Below are positions 45,870-55,608 of a stretch of DNA of 64,000 nt, piece by piece. Under the pieces are notes generated by a model. It was not told the DNA's origin. It saw only the letters and a program-made list of their open reading frames with translations, and made no database searches. How positions within the stretch are numbered: the first letter of the stretch is position 1; each line of letters begins with the position of its first letter. The position numbers and the translations under genes are program-made. Source of the DNA: Devosia rhodophyticola (lineage in GTDB: Bacteria > Pseudomonadota > Alphaproteobacteria > Rhizobiales > Devosiaceae); assembly GCF_028816475.1 (NCBI RefSeq), contig NZ_CP118247.1:2162001-2226000 (forward strand), given 5' to 3'.

Positions 45870-46736
45870 ATGGAGAGCATTTTGGAGCCGCAGAGTTTTG
45901 TGCTGACGCTGTCTTGTGAGGACAGACCGGGGATTGTGGCTTCAGTCACGACTGAACTGGCGGCGCGAGATGCCAATATTGCTGAAAGCAACCAGTTTTG
46001 GGATCGCCAGACCGGGCAGTTTTTCATGCGGCTGGCGTTCAATGCGGCAATGGGCACCAGCCGGGAAGTGCTTGAGTTGGCCCTAAAGCCGTCGGTCGCG
46101 CGGTTCGGCATGAAGACGCAACTGGTTAATCAGGCCAGCCGCCCCCGCATCGTGGTGATGGTTTCCAAGTTCGACCATGTGTTGTTGCACTTGCTCTACC
46201 AGATCAAGGTGGGGTGGCTGGACGCCGAGGTGGTGGGAATTGTTTCCAACCATGAAGATGCGCGCTCGATTGCGGAAGCTGAGAACATTCCGTTTCACTA
46301 TTGGCCCGTGAGCAGGGACACCAAGGCTGAGCAGGAAGCGTTGGTGATGGATCTTGTGCAGCGCGAGAACATCGATCTGGTGGTTCTGGCGCGCTATATG
46401 CAGGTGCTATCGGACAAATTATCAACGCGGCTATTTGGGCAGATCATCAATATCCACCATTCGTTCCTGCCGAGTTTTAAAGGGGCCAAGCCCTATCATC
46501 AGGCCCATGATCGCGGGGTCAAACTGATCGGTGCGACGGCGCATTATGTGACGCCAGCGCTGGACGAGGGCCCGATTATTGAACAGGAAACGGCGCGAGT
46601 CAGTCATTCAATGAGCGCCGAGGATCTGGTGGCGGCGGGCCGCGATATCGAAGCGCGGGTTTTGGCGCGCGCGGTCAAGCTGCATTGCGAGAACCGGGTC
46701 ATGCTCAATGGGCACAAGACGGTGGTGTTTGGCTAA
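45870..46736 (+). CDS. purU: formyltetrahydrofolate deformylase
   Basis: A 288-residue PurU that hydrolyses 10-formyl-tetrahydrofolate to formate and tetrahydrofolate. It has an N-terminal ACT domain (LTLSCEDRPGIVASVTTEL) and a formyltransferase-fold domain with the catalytic asparagine/histidine segment INIHHSFLPSFKGA and the aspartate in TPALDEGPII. I chose the ATG at 45870 because the ACT domain follows at once; no strong ribosome site is visible. A GC-rich hairpin (45832-45855) lies in its leader. It is adjacent to iolG by location only, although serine dehydratase lies 5 kb downstream. Confidence 0.93.
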   Translation: MESILEPQSFVLTLSCEDRPGIVASVTTELAARDANIAESNQFWDRQTGQFFMRLAFNAAMGTSREVLELALKPSVARFGMKTQLVNQASRPRIVVMVSKFDHVLLHLLYQIKVGWLDAEVVGIVSNHEDARSIAEAENIPFHYWPVSRDTKAEQEALVMDLVQRENIDLVVLARYMQVLSDKLSTRLFGQIINIHHSFLPSFKGAKPYHQAHDRGVKLIGATAHYVTPALDEGPIIEQETARVSHSMSAEDLVAAGRDIEARVLARAVKLHCENRVMLNGHKTVVFG

Positions 46737-46791
46737 GCACTGCGATCTGCACGGGAGCGGTTGACAGTGTGGACCGGAGCCGGGCAGGTTG

Positions 46792-46806
46792 CGATATCTG
46801 ATATCG
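46792..46806. promoter_or_regulatory. perfect palindromic operator before the oxidoreductase operon
   Basis: CGATATCTGATATCG has seven-base perfect arms around one central base. It lies 13 bases before the first ATG of an operon ending in an FCD-type GntR gene. This is the usual geometry of an autoregulated GntR operator, so that regulator is the likely partner. Confidence 0.65.
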
Positions 46807-46819
46807 TATAGGATTTTCC

Positions 46820-47842
46820 ATGCCGCTGGTTGATGCAGTCGAATTGCGAGACGTGGCGACGGCGGCGCTCAAGGGCGCAGGCGTGCCCGAGGGCGGTGCG
46901 CGATTGCAGGCGGACCTGTTGTTGGACGCCGAATTGCGGGCGGTTCCGTCGCACGGATTTTTGCGGTTGGAGCGACTGGTGGCGCGCATCGGCAATGGGG
47001 TGGCGAGCGCTACGGCCAGTGGCAGCCATGATTGGCGCGGGCCGGGATTTGTCAGCGTTGACGGGCAGAACGGGCTGGGACCGGTGGTGGCTGAAGCAGC
47101 GCTGGCGGCCATTTCACCGGCTGCGAAAAGCCAGGGGATTGCCGTGGCGGCGGTCGCAAACGCCAACCATATCGGCATGCTGGCCTATTATGCAGAAGCG
47201 ATTGCGCGCGCCGGGCAGGTGGGAATTGTGCTCTCGACCAGTGAAGCGCTGGTGCACCCCTATGGTGGGCGGCAGGCATTGATCGGCACCAATCCAATTG
47301 CGATTGGTGTTCCCAGCGCGGACGGACCGTTTGTTGTTGATCTGGCCACAAGCCTTGTGTCGATGGGCGAAATTCACGATCGGGCGCATCGCGGGCAAGC
47401 GCTGCCCGAGGGTTGGGCGCTGGACGCACAGGGCAACACAACCACCGACGCCGAGGCGGCAAAAGCGGGGGCAATTGCACCATTTGGCGCGGCCAAGGGT
47501 TATGCATTGGGCCTGGCGTTTGAACTGATGGTGACGGCGCTGACCGGGACGGCGTTGGGGCGCGATGTCGTTGGCACGCTGGATGCCGACCAGCTCTGCA
47601 ACAAGGGCGATGTGTTTATCGTCATTGATCCGGTGTCGGGGCAGGGTGAGGCGATTGCACGGTATCTCGAAATTTTGCGTCAGGCCGAACCCGCCGACGG
47701 CTTTGATCAGGTATTGATACCCGGCGAGCGGGGTCGTGCGCTTAAAGCTGAACGGCTCAGGGGCGGGGTGCCGGTAGCCGATAGTGTTTGGTCGAGCATG
47801 CAGCGGCTGCGTGATACGGCGCTTGCCAGAGGAGAAATTTGA
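46820..47842 (+). CDS. malate/L-lactate dehydrogenase-family (Ldh_2) oxidoreductase
   Basis: A 340-residue NAD(P)-dependent 2-hydroxyacid dehydrogenase of the malate/L-lactate/sulfolactate/ureidoglycolate family, unrelated in fold to classical LDH. Typical segments are SHGFLRLERL with the catalytic histidine, ANANHIGMLAYY, GTNPIAIGVP and AAKGYALGLAFELM. Substrate is not readable from sequence. It is first in a tightly packed operon: the next gene begins one base after its stop. An oxidised C3-C4 hydroxy acid is the general expectation for this family. Confidence 0.88.
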   Translation: MPLVDAVELRDVATAALKGAGVPEGGARLQADLLLDAELRAVPSHGFLRLERLVARIGNGVASATASGSHDWRGPGFVSVDGQNGLGPVVAEAALAAISPAAKSQGIAVAAVANANHIGMLAYYAEAIARAGQVGIVLSTSEALVHPYGGRQALIGTNPIAIGVPSADGPFVVDLATSLVSMGEIHDRAHRGQALPEGWALDAQGNTTTDAEAAKAGAIAPFGAAKGYALGLAFELMVTALTGTALGRDVVGTLDADQLCNKGDVFIVIDPVSGQGEAIARYLEILRQAEPADGFDQVLIPGERGRALKAERLRGGVPVADSVWSSMQRLRDTALARGEI

Positions 47843-47843
47843 A

Positions 47844-49076
47844 ATGGGGATGTTTGCTACAGGGCGGTCGCCGCGCAATATCGTTTTCGGACGTGGCCAA
47901 CGCCAATCCCTGCCCGGCTATGCCGGCCAATTGGGACAGCGAGCGCTGGTGGTGACGGACGAACGCATGGGGGCGGAAGCAGATTTCGTCGCCATGATGG
48001 ACGGGTTGCGCACTGCCGGGTTGAGCATTGAGATATTTGACGCGACGCCGCCCGAGGTGCCACTGGCTGCCATTGAGCAATGCGTTGCGGCGGGGCGCGC
48101 CTTCGGGCCCGATATAGTTATTGGGATCGGCGGTGGGTCCTGTCTTGATATGGCAAAAGCTACCGCTCTGTTGCTGGCGCATGACGGTTCGCCGCGCGAT
48201 TATTTTGGTGAGTTCAAAGTGCCAGGCCCTGTGGTGCCCTTGATTGCCGTGCCGACCACGGCAGGAACAGGCAGCGAGGCAACGCCGGTAGCCGTGGTGG
48301 CCGATAGCGACCGCGTGCTCAAGGTTGGTATCGCCAGTCCGTTTCTAATTCCCCATACCGCCATTTGCGACCCTGAACTGACGCTGACTTGTCCGGCTGG
48401 GTTGACTGCAATCGCAGGGGCCGATGCACTGACCCACGCCATTGAGGCGTTGACGGCGCTGGCTCGGCCGATTGATGGGCAAACGACGCATGAGCATGTT
48501 TTTGTGGGCAAGAACGGGCTCAGTGATACCTATGCAAGGCAAGCAATCAGCCATCTCAGTGATGGACTGGCGCGCGCGGTTGCATCAGGCGAAGATATGG
48601 CCGCCCGCGAAAGCGTGATGCTGGGAGCGCTGTTGGCTGGGATGGCCTTTGGGGTAGCAGGAACGGCGGCGGCCCATGCGATTCAATATCCGGTTGGCGC
48701 CCTAACCCACACGGCGCACGGGTCCGGGGTCGCGTGTCTGTTGCCCTATGTTATGCACTTCAACCGCTCACACGCCACAGCTTCGATGGCCCAGGTTGCC
48801 GAGGCGATGGGCGTTGTCGTTGCGCGCGACGATGATGATGCCAATGCCGAACGGGCAATCGTGGCGGTGGAAACATTATTTGGCGAGATCGGCATCCCGC
48901 GCGACCTTGAAGCGTTGGGCCTCAAGCACGATCAGCAGGAATGGTGCGCCGAGCAATCGATGGGTGCGGCGCGTCTGGTCAAGAACAACCCACGACCACT
49001 GGACGTTGCAGCGATGCGCACGATTATCAAGGCGGCCCATGCCGGGCGCCGCGACCTGCTCGACGCAGAAATTTGA
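47844..49076 (+). CDS. iron-containing (group III) alcohol dehydrogenase
   Basis: A 410-residue Fe-type dehydrogenase. The NAD-binding glycine motif is GIGGGSCLDMAKA, followed by PTTAGTGSEATP. The metal-binding set is in GADALTHAIEA and in THTAHGSGVACLLPYVMHF. GAGGAG lies before the ATG at 47844; another ATG two codons later is possible. Family members reduce or oxidise aldehydes such as lactaldehyde, succinate semialdehyde or hydroxy-acid semialdehydes. With the following aldehyde dehydrogenase it could make an alcohol-aldehyde-acid sequence. The substrate is unassigned. Confidence 0.92.
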   Translation: MGMFATGRSPRNIVFGRGQRQSLPGYAGQLGQRALVVTDERMGAEADFVAMMDGLRTAGLSIEIFDATPPEVPLAAIEQCVAAGRAFGPDIVIGIGGGSCLDMAKATALLLAHDGSPRDYFGEFKVPGPVVPLIAVPTTAGTGSEATPVAVVADSDRVLKVGIASPFLIPHTAICDPELTLTCPAGLTAIAGADALTHAIEALTALARPIDGQTTHEHVFVGKNGLSDTYARQAISHLSDGLARAVASGEDMAARESVMLGALLAGMAFGVAGTAAAHAIQYPVGALTHTAHGSGVACLLPYVMHFNRSHATASMAQVAEAMGVVVARDDDDANAERAIVAVETLFGEIGIPRDLEALGLKHDQQEWCAEQSMGAARLVKNNPRPLDVAAMRTIIKAAHAGRRDLLDAEI

Positions 49077-49088
49077 AAGGCAGGACAA

Positions 49089-50564
49089 ATGCTCAATATA
49101 CCAAAATCGCTCGAAGGCTTTGGACTGATGGACGGGGTCAAGACCGATTTGTTGATCGGCGGTGCATGGCGGCAGGGTGCCGAGAACAAGCGGATCGATG
49201 TGCTTGATCCATCGACCGGACAGGTCATCGCCGATATTGCCGATGCCACTGTTGATGACGGGTTGGCAGCGGTTGATGCGGCCTCGGATGCTGCGGCCTC
49301 GTGGGCGGCGACACCGCCTCGGCAGCGCGGCGAAATCTTGCGCAAATGTTTTGAGCTGATGGTGGCGCGGGCTGAAATGCTGGCGCGGCTGATCAGTCTT
49401 GAAAACGGCAAGGCGCTGCCTGACGCGCGGGGCGAAGTTGCCTATGCGGCGGAATTTTTCCGCTGGTTTTCCGAGGAAGCGGTGCGGATCAACGGCGATC
49501 TGTCGCTGGCGCCGAACGGCAATAATCGCATCATGGTGCAATATCAGCCTATTGGAGTCAGTGTCCTGATAACGCCGTGGAATTTTCCGGCAGCAATGGC
49601 GACGCGCAAGATGGCGCCTGCATTGGCGGCCGGGTGTACCGTTGTGTTGAAACCGGCAACTGAAACGCCGCTGACCGCCTATGCGATGGCAGCACTGATG
49701 GACGAGGCGGGTGTGCCAAAGGGCGTGGTCAATGTCGTTACATCCTCCAAGACCGCCAAGCTGATCAGCGCGATGTTGCATCATCCCAAGGTGCGCAAAC
49801 TGTCGTTCACCGGTTCGACCCATGTAGGGCGGATTCTTTTGCGTGAAGCGGCAGATCAGGTGATCAGTTGCTCGATGGAATTGGGCGGCAACGCGCCTTT
49901 TGTCGTGTTTGATGATGCTGATCTGGAAAAGGCGCTTGATGGGGCCATGATTGCCAAGATGCGCAATGGCGGGGAGGCGTGCACCGCAGCCAACCGCTTT
50001 TATGTGCAGGCCGGCATTGCCGACAAGTTTGCACGAGGGCTGGCTGAACGCATGGGCGCGATGCGGTTGGGTGCCGGTTATGAAGAGGGTGTGACCTGTG
50101 GTCCGATGATCAATCTGGCCGCCATCGAGCGGATTGATGAATGGGTGCGCGAGGCGGTGGAAGATGGTGCTCATGTGCTGGTCGGCGGGGAAATGGGCAA
50201 GGGGGATGGGTATTTCTATCCGCCAACGGTCGTGACCAAGGTGCCGGGCGATGCCAATCTGGTGCGCGATGAAATATTCGGGCCGGTAGCGCCGATCACA
50301 GTGTTTGAAACGATGGACGAAGCCATCGCGCTGGCCAATGACAGCGAATATGGGTTGATTGCCTATGTCTATACCGAGGACATGAAAAAGGGTTTGCAGG
50401 TTGCGGACCGGTTTGAAGCGGGCATGGTGGGGCTCAATCGCGGCCTCGTATCGGACCCTGCGGCGCCGTTTGGCGGGGTCAAGCAAAGCGGGCTGGGGCG
50501 TGAGGGCGCGCACCATGGGATCCTCGAATTCTGCGAGGCAAAATATACAGCGGTAAGTTGGTAG
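49089..50564 (+). CDS. NAD(P)-dependent aldehyde dehydrogenase, succinate-semialdehyde-dehydrogenase type
   Basis: A 491-residue aldehyde dehydrogenase of the GabD-like class. It has TPWNFPAAM for the cofactor site, FTGSTHVGR, the general-base glutamate in MELGGNAPF, and the nucleophilic cysteine in NGGEACTAANR. The full family length and C-terminal PFGGVKQSGLGREG are present. Likely substrates include succinate semialdehyde, glutarate semialdehyde or a sugar-derived hydroxy aldehyde; neither the sequence nor the neighbours decide. It is third in the operon, after the iron-type alcohol dehydrogenase. Confidence 0.94.
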   Translation: MLNIPKSLEGFGLMDGVKTDLLIGGAWRQGAENKRIDVLDPSTGQVIADIADATVDDGLAAVDAASDAAASWAATPPRQRGEILRKCFELMVARAEMLARLISLENGKALPDARGEVAYAAEFFRWFSEEAVRINGDLSLAPNGNNRIMVQYQPIGVSVLITPWNFPAAMATRKMAPALAAGCTVVLKPATETPLTAYAMAALMDEAGVPKGVVNVVTSSKTAKLISAMLHHPKVRKLSFTGSTHVGRILLREAADQVISCSMELGGNAPFVVFDDADLEKALDGAMIAKMRNGGEACTAANRFYVQAGIADKFARGLAERMGAMRLGAGYEEGVTCGPMINLAAIERIDEWVREAVEDGAHVLVGGEMGKGDGYFYPPTVVTKVPGDANLVRDEIFGPVAPITVFETMDEAIALANDSEYGLIAYVYTEDMKKGLQVADRFEAGMVGLNRGLVSDPAAPFGGVKQSGLGREGAHHGILEFCEAKYTAVSW

Positions 50565-50565
50565 G

Positions 50566-51246
50566 ATGGCGGTTCCCAACGCTGTAGCGGGGCTATTGCA
50601 GCGACCGGCGCGCTTGGGTGACGAGGTCTATGGGCGGATATTTTCCCAGATCATGTCGCTCGACATCGCGCCGGGCACCCGCATATCGGTTGATGCATTG
50701 GCGCGCGAACTCGGGGTGTCGCAGACGCCAATCCGCGAGGCGCTGGGGCGGCTTGAGGGCGAGGGCCTTGTTACCAAAACCCATCTGGTTGGCTATCGCG
50801 CTGCGCCTCGGCTCAGTGCGCAACAGTTTGACGATTTGTACGATCTTCGCCTCTTGCTGGAGCCTTATGCGGCGGCGATGGCGGCGCAAAAAATCAGTGA
50901 TGCTGACATTGGGCACCTGGTCGATCTCAGTGGGCAAATGGATGGTGCGGGTGAACAGGGCAGTCTTGATGAATATGCCCATTTTGCCCGGTTCGACATG
51001 GAATTTCATGATCAGGTGGCGGTCAGTTCCGGCAACGGTCTGGCCAGCGAGGCGCTAGGGCGATTGCATACGCATGTGCATCTGTTCCGGTTGGCCTACC
51101 ATGAGCAGGCAATCGCGGCGGCGCTGCGTGAGCATGCGGTGGTAGTGAGCGCAATTGCGGCGCGCGATGCGGCGGGCGCGCACGAAGCGATGCAGCTTCA
51201 CATCGAAAAATCGCGGGCGCGGTTCGTCAGCAGGATTGAGCGCTAG
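50566..51246 (+). CDS. GntR-family regulator (FCD subfamily) of the oxidoreductase operon
   Basis: A 226-residue regulator with an N-terminal winged helix-turn-helix (about 20-80, LARELGVSQTPIREALGRLEGEGLV) and a helical FCD ligand domain. The domain has FDMEFHDQVA and late histidines that usually bind a metal and a carboxylate ligand. The ATG follows the aldehyde dehydrogenase stop by one base, so it is co-transcribed with the pathway genes. The palindrome at 46792 is its probable operator. It overlaps the convergent sdaA stop by four bases. Confidence 0.92.
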   Translation: MAVPNAVAGLLQRPARLGDEVYGRIFSQIMSLDIAPGTRISVDALARELGVSQTPIREALGRLEGEGLVTKTHLVGYRAAPRLSAQQFDDLYDLRLLLEPYAAAMAAQKISDADIGHLVDLSGQMDGAGEQGSLDEYAHFARFDMEFHDQVAVSSGNGLASEALGRLHTHVHLFRLAYHEQAIAAALREHAVVVSAIAARDAAGAHEAMQLHIEKSRARFVSRIER

Positions 51247-52637
51247 CAGGCAGGGAAATTGACCGCCAGGCCCGCAAGGCTGGTTTCCTTATAACGTTCG
51301 GACATGTCCATGCCGGTCTGGCGCATGGTTTCAACGCAGGCGTCAAGCGGGACGGCGTGAATGCCATCGCCTTTCATGGCCAGCGAGGCGGCGGTAACGG
51401 CTTTTACCGCACCAAAGGCGTTGCGCTCGATACACGGAATTTGCACCAGTCCGCCGACCGGGTCGCAAGTCATGCCCAGATGATGTTCAAGCGCAATTTC
51501 GGCGGCGTTTTCGACCTGGGTCGGGGTGCCGCCCATGATGGCGCAGAGACCGGCGGCGGCCATGGCGGACGCGGAGCCGACTTCGCCCTGACAGCCAACT
51601 TCGGCCCCCGAAATCGAGGCGTTGTGCTTGATAATGCCGCCAATGGCCGCAGCGGTCAGCATATAGTCGGCAATATTGCCAGGGGATGCGCCCGCGTTGA
51701 ATTTGAGAAAATACCGCAGGACTGCTGGAATAACCCCAGCGGCCCCATTGGTGGGAGCAGTCACAACGCGGCCACCGGCGGCGTTTTCCTCATTGACGGC
51801 CATGGCGTAAACGCTCAGCCAGTCGTTGGCCATGAGCGGGGTAATTTCATTGCGCTGCCATTGAGCATCGAGTTGGCCGTGGATGGCCTTGGCGCGCCGT
51901 TTTACCTTGAGCCCGCCGGGCATGATGCCGTCTTGGGCAAGGCCGCGATCAATGCAGTTGGACATGGCGGACCAGATCGCATCGATGCCTTTATCAAGCT
52001 GGGTGCGCGATAGGGTCGCCTGTTCGTTGGCGCGTTTTAGTTGGGCAATGGAAAGGCCCGTCGCGGCGGCCATCGCAAGCATGTCGCTGGCATTGGCAAA
52101 TGGGTAAGGCACATCAGCATCGGCGGGCGAGGCGGCCTTGACGGTTTCAAGCTCGGCCTCACTGACCACGAAGCCGCCACCGATGGAATAATAGACGCGG
52201 CGCAGCAGCAAACCGCCGTCGGCATCGAATGCGGCAAATTGCAAGCCGTTTGGATGGCCGGGCAGCTTGGTGTGCTTATCAAAGACGAGATCGCGTTGGG
52301 GGCGGAAACGATAGGCGGGATGGCCGGGTGGATGAAGCTGTCCTGAGGCTTCGACCGAAGCGATGAGCGCGTCCATTTCGTCGGGATCGACAGTATCGGG
52401 GGTTTTGCCGCAAAGGCCGAGAATGACGGCGCGTCCGCTGCCGTGGCCGACACCGGTAAAGGCCAGTGAGCCATGCAGGCTTGCTGTCAATGCCGCGGGT
52501 TGAGCATTGCGGGCGCGGGGCCAGTCGCCATGGGCGAGTTCATCGAGAAAGCGGTTGGCGGCGCTCATGGGCCCCATGGTGTGGGAGCTTGAGGGGCCAA
52601 TGCCAATTTTGAAAACGTCAAATACCGAAAGAAACAT
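51243..52637 (-). CDS. sdaA: L-serine ammonia-lyase (iron-sulfur, single chain)
   Basis: A 464-residue L-serine dehydratase that deaminates serine to pyruvate. It has the N-terminal [16 protein letters not shown] motif, an alpha-domain with [15 protein letters not shown], and the iron-sulfur cysteines in [16 protein letters not shown] and IPCIERN. Alpha and beta parts are in one chain, as in enterobacterial SdaA. I chose the ATG at 52637; a GTG three codons upstream is possible. It converges with the GntR gene, overlapping by four bases, and appears monocistronic. Confidence 0.95.
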   Translation of the reverse strand: MFLSVFDVFKIGIGPSSSHTMGPMSAANRFLDELAHGDWPRARNAQPAALTASLHGSLAFTGVGHGSGRAVILGLCGKTPDTVDPDEMDALIASVEASGQLHPPGHPAYRFRPQRDLVFDKHTKLPGHPNGLQFAAFDADGGLLLRRVYYSIGGGFVVSEAELETVKAASPADADVPYPFANASDMLAMAAATGLSIAQLKRANEQATLSRTQLDKGIDAIWSAMSNCIDRGLAQDGIMPGGLKVKRRAKAIHGQLDAQWQRNEITPLMANDWLSVYAMAVNEENAAGGRVVTAPTNGAAGVIPAVLRYFLKFNAGASPGNIADYMLTAAAIGGIIKHNASISGAEVGCQGEVGSASAMAAAGLCAIMGGTPTQVENAAEIALEHHLGMTCDPVGGLVQIPCIERNAFGAVKAVTAASLAMKGDGIHAVPLDACVETMRQTGMDMSERYKETSLAGLAVNFPAC

Positions 52638-52775
52638 CGAGATCACTGTGCGCTAAATCGGAATGGTGGGCAATCGGGACTGTTGTGCAATCGGGAACAG
52701 TGTATGGCAGGTTTGCTTGCTTGTTTTAGCGCACGCGACGCCAATATTGGGCGCAGGACAAGCAAGGAGATGAAC

Positions 52776-53396
52776 ATGAGCCATTATCATTTTCGCGAAG
52801 GAAAAGGGCGCGATATCAAGGCGCCAGTGTTGTTTTTATTTCATGGCACCGGGGGCGATGAGAACCAGTTTTTTGATCTCGGGGTGCAGTTGATGGCTGG
52901 CGCGCGCGTGATTGCGGTGCGGGGCGATGTTTCCGAGCAGGGCGCGCTGCGCTATTTCAAGCGGACGGGGGAAGGTGTCTATGACATGGCCGATCTGGCC
53001 ACGCGTACGCAGGCTTTGTCTGCATTCGTTAGGGAGCGTCTGACCGAGGGCGAGGCATCAGCCGTGGTTGGGCTTGGATACTCGAATGGGGCCAATATTC
53101 TGGCGGCGATGCAATTTGAAAATCCGGATCTGTTTGGTGCCAGCGTTCTGATGCATCCGCTGATCCCGTTTGCGCCCAAACCACAGCCCGGACTTGCCGG
53201 ACGCGAGGTGTTGATAACGGCGGGGCGGCAAGACCAGATTTGTCCGGCAGAAGCGACGGAGCGGCTGGGCGATTATTTCAGGGTACAGGGCAGTCAGACC
53301 GAGATCTATTATCATGCCGGTGGGCATGAGATCGTGGCGACGGAGATTGGCCGGATACAGCAATTTTTGAGCCATTACAGCGTTTTGACGGCATGA
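52776..53396 (+). CDS. alpha/beta-hydrolase, phospholipase/carboxylesterase type
   Basis: A 206-residue serine hydrolase of the carboxylesterase/phospholipase family related to YpfH-like proteins. An oxyanion segment LFHGTGGDENQF opens the fold. The nucleophile is in GLGYSNGAN (GxSxG in the form GYSNG), an aspartate follows in TAGRQDQICP, and the histidine lies in AGGHEI. AAGGAG sits six bases before the ATG at 52776; another ATG two codons earlier is too close to it. Expected to act on small esters in the cytoplasm; substrate unknown. Confidence 0.9.
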   Translation: MSHYHFREGKGRDIKAPVLFLFHGTGGDENQFFDLGVQLMAGARVIAVRGDVSEQGALRYFKRTGEGVYDMADLATRTQALSAFVRERLTEGEASAVVGLGYSNGANILAAMQFENPDLFGASVLMHPLIPFAPKPQPGLAGREVLITAGRQDQICPAEATERLGDYFRVQGSQTEIYYHAGGHEIVATEIGRIQQFLSHYSVLTA

Positions 53397-53517
53397 AGGT
53401 CCGTCAAAAAAGTGATCGATAGAGCGCCGATATCGCGTTTCCTGTTAATATAGTTTAGACGGCTGGGGCGCTAGTTATGGCTGACCGAGCGCGTGTCTTG
53501 CGCATGAGTCAGTCGGG

Positions 53518-55278
53518 ATGGAGGAGCGCCCTATAGGCCAGTTGCGACAACGGATTGCTGCCAGTTTGCGCGCACGGGTGTTGCTGCTCGTGCTGCTGGG
53601 CTTTGCTGTTGTTGCCGCACCTGCCTATCTGGCATTTGACTGGATCGTTGGCAGCACCATCGTGCAACTGGGCACTTTGTTTGCCGAAAAGCAGATATTG
53701 TACGACCGTTATCGTGGCCTTGAAGCGCTCAACCGCGAGGTGTCGTTGGCTGAAACCTTGTCGGGCGCGCAGGCAGTTCGCGACTGGGCCGTGGACGAGA
53801 ATGATCCGGAGCGGCGCCGTCGTGGCCTGGGTGAGCTTGAACACTTTCGGCAGTCGTTTGCCGACAAGAGTTATTTTTTCGTCGTGGCGAGCTCGGGCAA
53901 TTACTACTTCAACAATGCATCAAACAGTTTTGCCGGCGAGCAGTATCGCTATACGATCTCGCCGGATAATCCGCGCGACAAATGGTACTATACAACCGCC
54001 GCGCTGGGCGATGGATGCCATCTCAATGTGGATAATGATCGCAATCTGGGTGTCACCAAGGTCTGGATGAACTGCGTCATTCGCGAAGGGCGCAAGGTGC
54101 TGGGAATTCTCGGCACGGGTATTGATCTGACCGCGTTCGTCAAGGAGGTCGTCAATGTACCCCAATATGGTGTGACGGCGATGTTTGCCGATCGCGGTGG
54201 GGCGATTCAGGCGCATCGTGACCGCAGCCTTGTGGCCTATCAGAGCCTTGGGCATGATGTGGATGCCAAGAAGAGCGTGTTCTCGTTATTTGAACGACCT
54301 GAGGACAAGGCCAGGGTCCAGCATTTGATGAATCAGGTTGTTGCGGGCGGATCGCTGGTGCGCTCGGCATTTGTGCGGATTGATGGGCGCGATATGTTGG
54401 TGGGTGTGGGATATCTGGACAAGCTTGGCTGGTTCAATGTCACACTGATGGATATCGACAAGATCATTGACCGGCGGCTGTTCTGGCCGATCGGGCTGTT
54501 GTTGGGACTGGCGGTGCTTGGCGTAGCGCTGGTGCTGTCGATCATATTCGGTCGGCAGGTTGTGGACCGGGTGCGTCGACTTGATCGGGCGGTGCGTGCC
54601 GTGCAGCGCGGTGACTTCGGCGCCGCGGAGACACAAAGTCAGAGCCCGGACGAAATCGGGCGGTTGTCGCGCCGATTTGCCGATATGGCAAAAAGCGTGG
54701 GTGCGCATACCCAGGAGCTGGAAGAGCGGGTGCGCGAGCGCACCGCTGAGCTTGAAGAACTGGCGTTTCGCGACGGGCAGACCGGGGTGCTGAACCGCCG
54801 TGGATTTGGGTCTGTTTATGGCAAGCGCACGCCGGACCGGCAGCATGGGATGCTGCTGATTGATATCGACCGGTTCAAGCAGGCCAACGACAGTTTTGGC
54901 CATGCTGCGGGTGATGCGGTGGTGATTGAGGTGGCGCTGCGGATCAGTGCTGCAATCGGGCCGGGCAATTTTTGCGGCCGGTGGGGTGGGGACGAATTCA
55001 TTGTCCTTCTGGCCGACGGCGCGCCTAACCTGCTGCGGTCCGTTGCTTATGCCGTCATGGCGGCGGTGTGCGATAGTCCGATCATCTTGCCGGATGGCAA
55101 GGCAATCAATGTTACAATCAGTGTTGGGGCATGCCTGGCAGAACCCGATGAACCGCTGGAACACGCGACCGATTTGGCTGACACAGCGCTCTACATGGCC
55201 AAGGGCGAGGGACGAAATCGGGTGGTGGTTTTTGACCCCAAGGCGTTGTCTGAAGCTGCCCCGATAAGCCGGGCATAA
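53518..55278 (+). CDS. membrane-bound diguanylate cyclase (sensor-HAMP-GGDEF)
   Basis: A 586-residue sensor cyclase. It has a first membrane helix (about 20-45) and a periplasmic sensing region (about 46-318) of the double-Cache kind with WYYTTAA and GILGTGIDLTAFV. A second helix (about 320-345), a HAMP domain, a short coiled coil (QELEERVRERTAELEEL) and a GGDEF domain with intact WGGDEF follow. There is no RxxD inhibitory site five residues upstream of the motif, so product inhibition through the classical I-site is not expected. It probably makes c-di-GMP in response to a small periplasmic ligand. Monocistronic. Confidence 0.92.
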   Translation: MEERPIGQLRQRIAASLRARVLLLVLLGFAVVAAPAYLAFDWIVGSTIVQLGTLFAEKQILYDRYRGLEALNREVSLAETLSGAQAVRDWAVDENDPERRRRGLGELEHFRQSFADKSYFFVVASSGNYYFNNASNSFAGEQYRYTISPDNPRDKWYYTTAALGDGCHLNVDNDRNLGVTKVWMNCVIREGRKVLGILGTGIDLTAFVKEVVNVPQYGVTAMFADRGGAIQAHRDRSLVAYQSLGHDVDAKKSVFSLFERPEDKARVQHLMNQVVAGGSLVRSAFVRIDGRDMLVGVGYLDKLGWFNVTLMDIDKIIDRRLFWPIGLLLGLAVLGVALVLSIIFGRQVVDRVRRLDRAVRAVQRGDFGAAETQSQSPDEIGRLSRRFADMAKSVGAHTQELEERVRERTAELEELAFRDGQTGVLNRRGFGSVYGKRTPDRQHGMLLIDIDRFKQANDSFGHAAGDAVVIEVALRISAAIGPGNFCGRWGGDEFIVLLADGAPNLLRSVAYAVMAAVCDSPIILPDGKAINVTISVGACLAEPDEPLEHATDLADTALYMAKGEGRNRVVVFDPKALSEAAPISRA

Positions 55279-55290
55279 GTGATCGACAGG

Positions 55291-55584
55291 TCAGGCGCGC
55301 AGGTCGGCCCATTCTGGATGGCGCTTGAACTGGACCGCGACATAGGGGCACTGCGGCACGATACGAAAGTTTTGACGGCGCGCGTCAGCAATGGCGGCTT
55401 CGACGAGTTGAGCGGCAATACCACGGCCCTCGAATTGAGGCGGCACGCCGGTATGATCAATGAGCATGACGTCGGGCGAGGTCATGGCATAGGTTAATTC
55501 GGCCTCAAATCCCTCGTCGAGATCAATGACATAGCGGCCACGATCTGACTGGTGCTGCCGCTCAATGGTGTAGGTCTGGCTCAT
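55291..55584 (-). CDS. small GNAT-like N-acetyltransferase (YjdJ type)
   Basis: A 97-residue protein of the short GNAT branch. It has the acetyl-CoA pyrophosphate loop PPQFEGRGIAAQLVEAAIADAR and the C-terminal VPQCPYVAVQFKRHPEW typical of YjdJ-like proteins. The acceptor is unknown. It is convergent with the diguanylate cyclase and follows the DedA gene with a short gap on the same strand. Confidence 0.9.
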   Translation of the reverse strand: MSQTYTIERQHQSDRGRYVIDLDEGFEAELTYAMTSPDVMLIDHTGVPPQFEGRGIAAQLVEAAIADARRQNFRIVPQCPYVAVQFKRHPEWADLRA

Positions 55585-55608
55585 GAATTGCTCTTGCGTC
55601 TAGCGATA

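Noticed and set aside
46820..50564. Sulfolactate/sulfoquinovose pathway for the Ldh_2 plus aldehyde dehydrogenase genes
   Set aside because: Family membership allows it, but no sulfosugar aldolase, kinase, lyase or sulfonate exporter is nearby, so I leave the substrate open.
48876..50579. 567-codon open frame on the minus strand across the aldehyde dehydrogenase
   Set aside because: It is antisense to an intact, motif-complete aldehyde dehydrogenase, is rich in His/Arg/Gln of the kind made by reading GC-rich coding DNA backwards, and has no recognisable fold.
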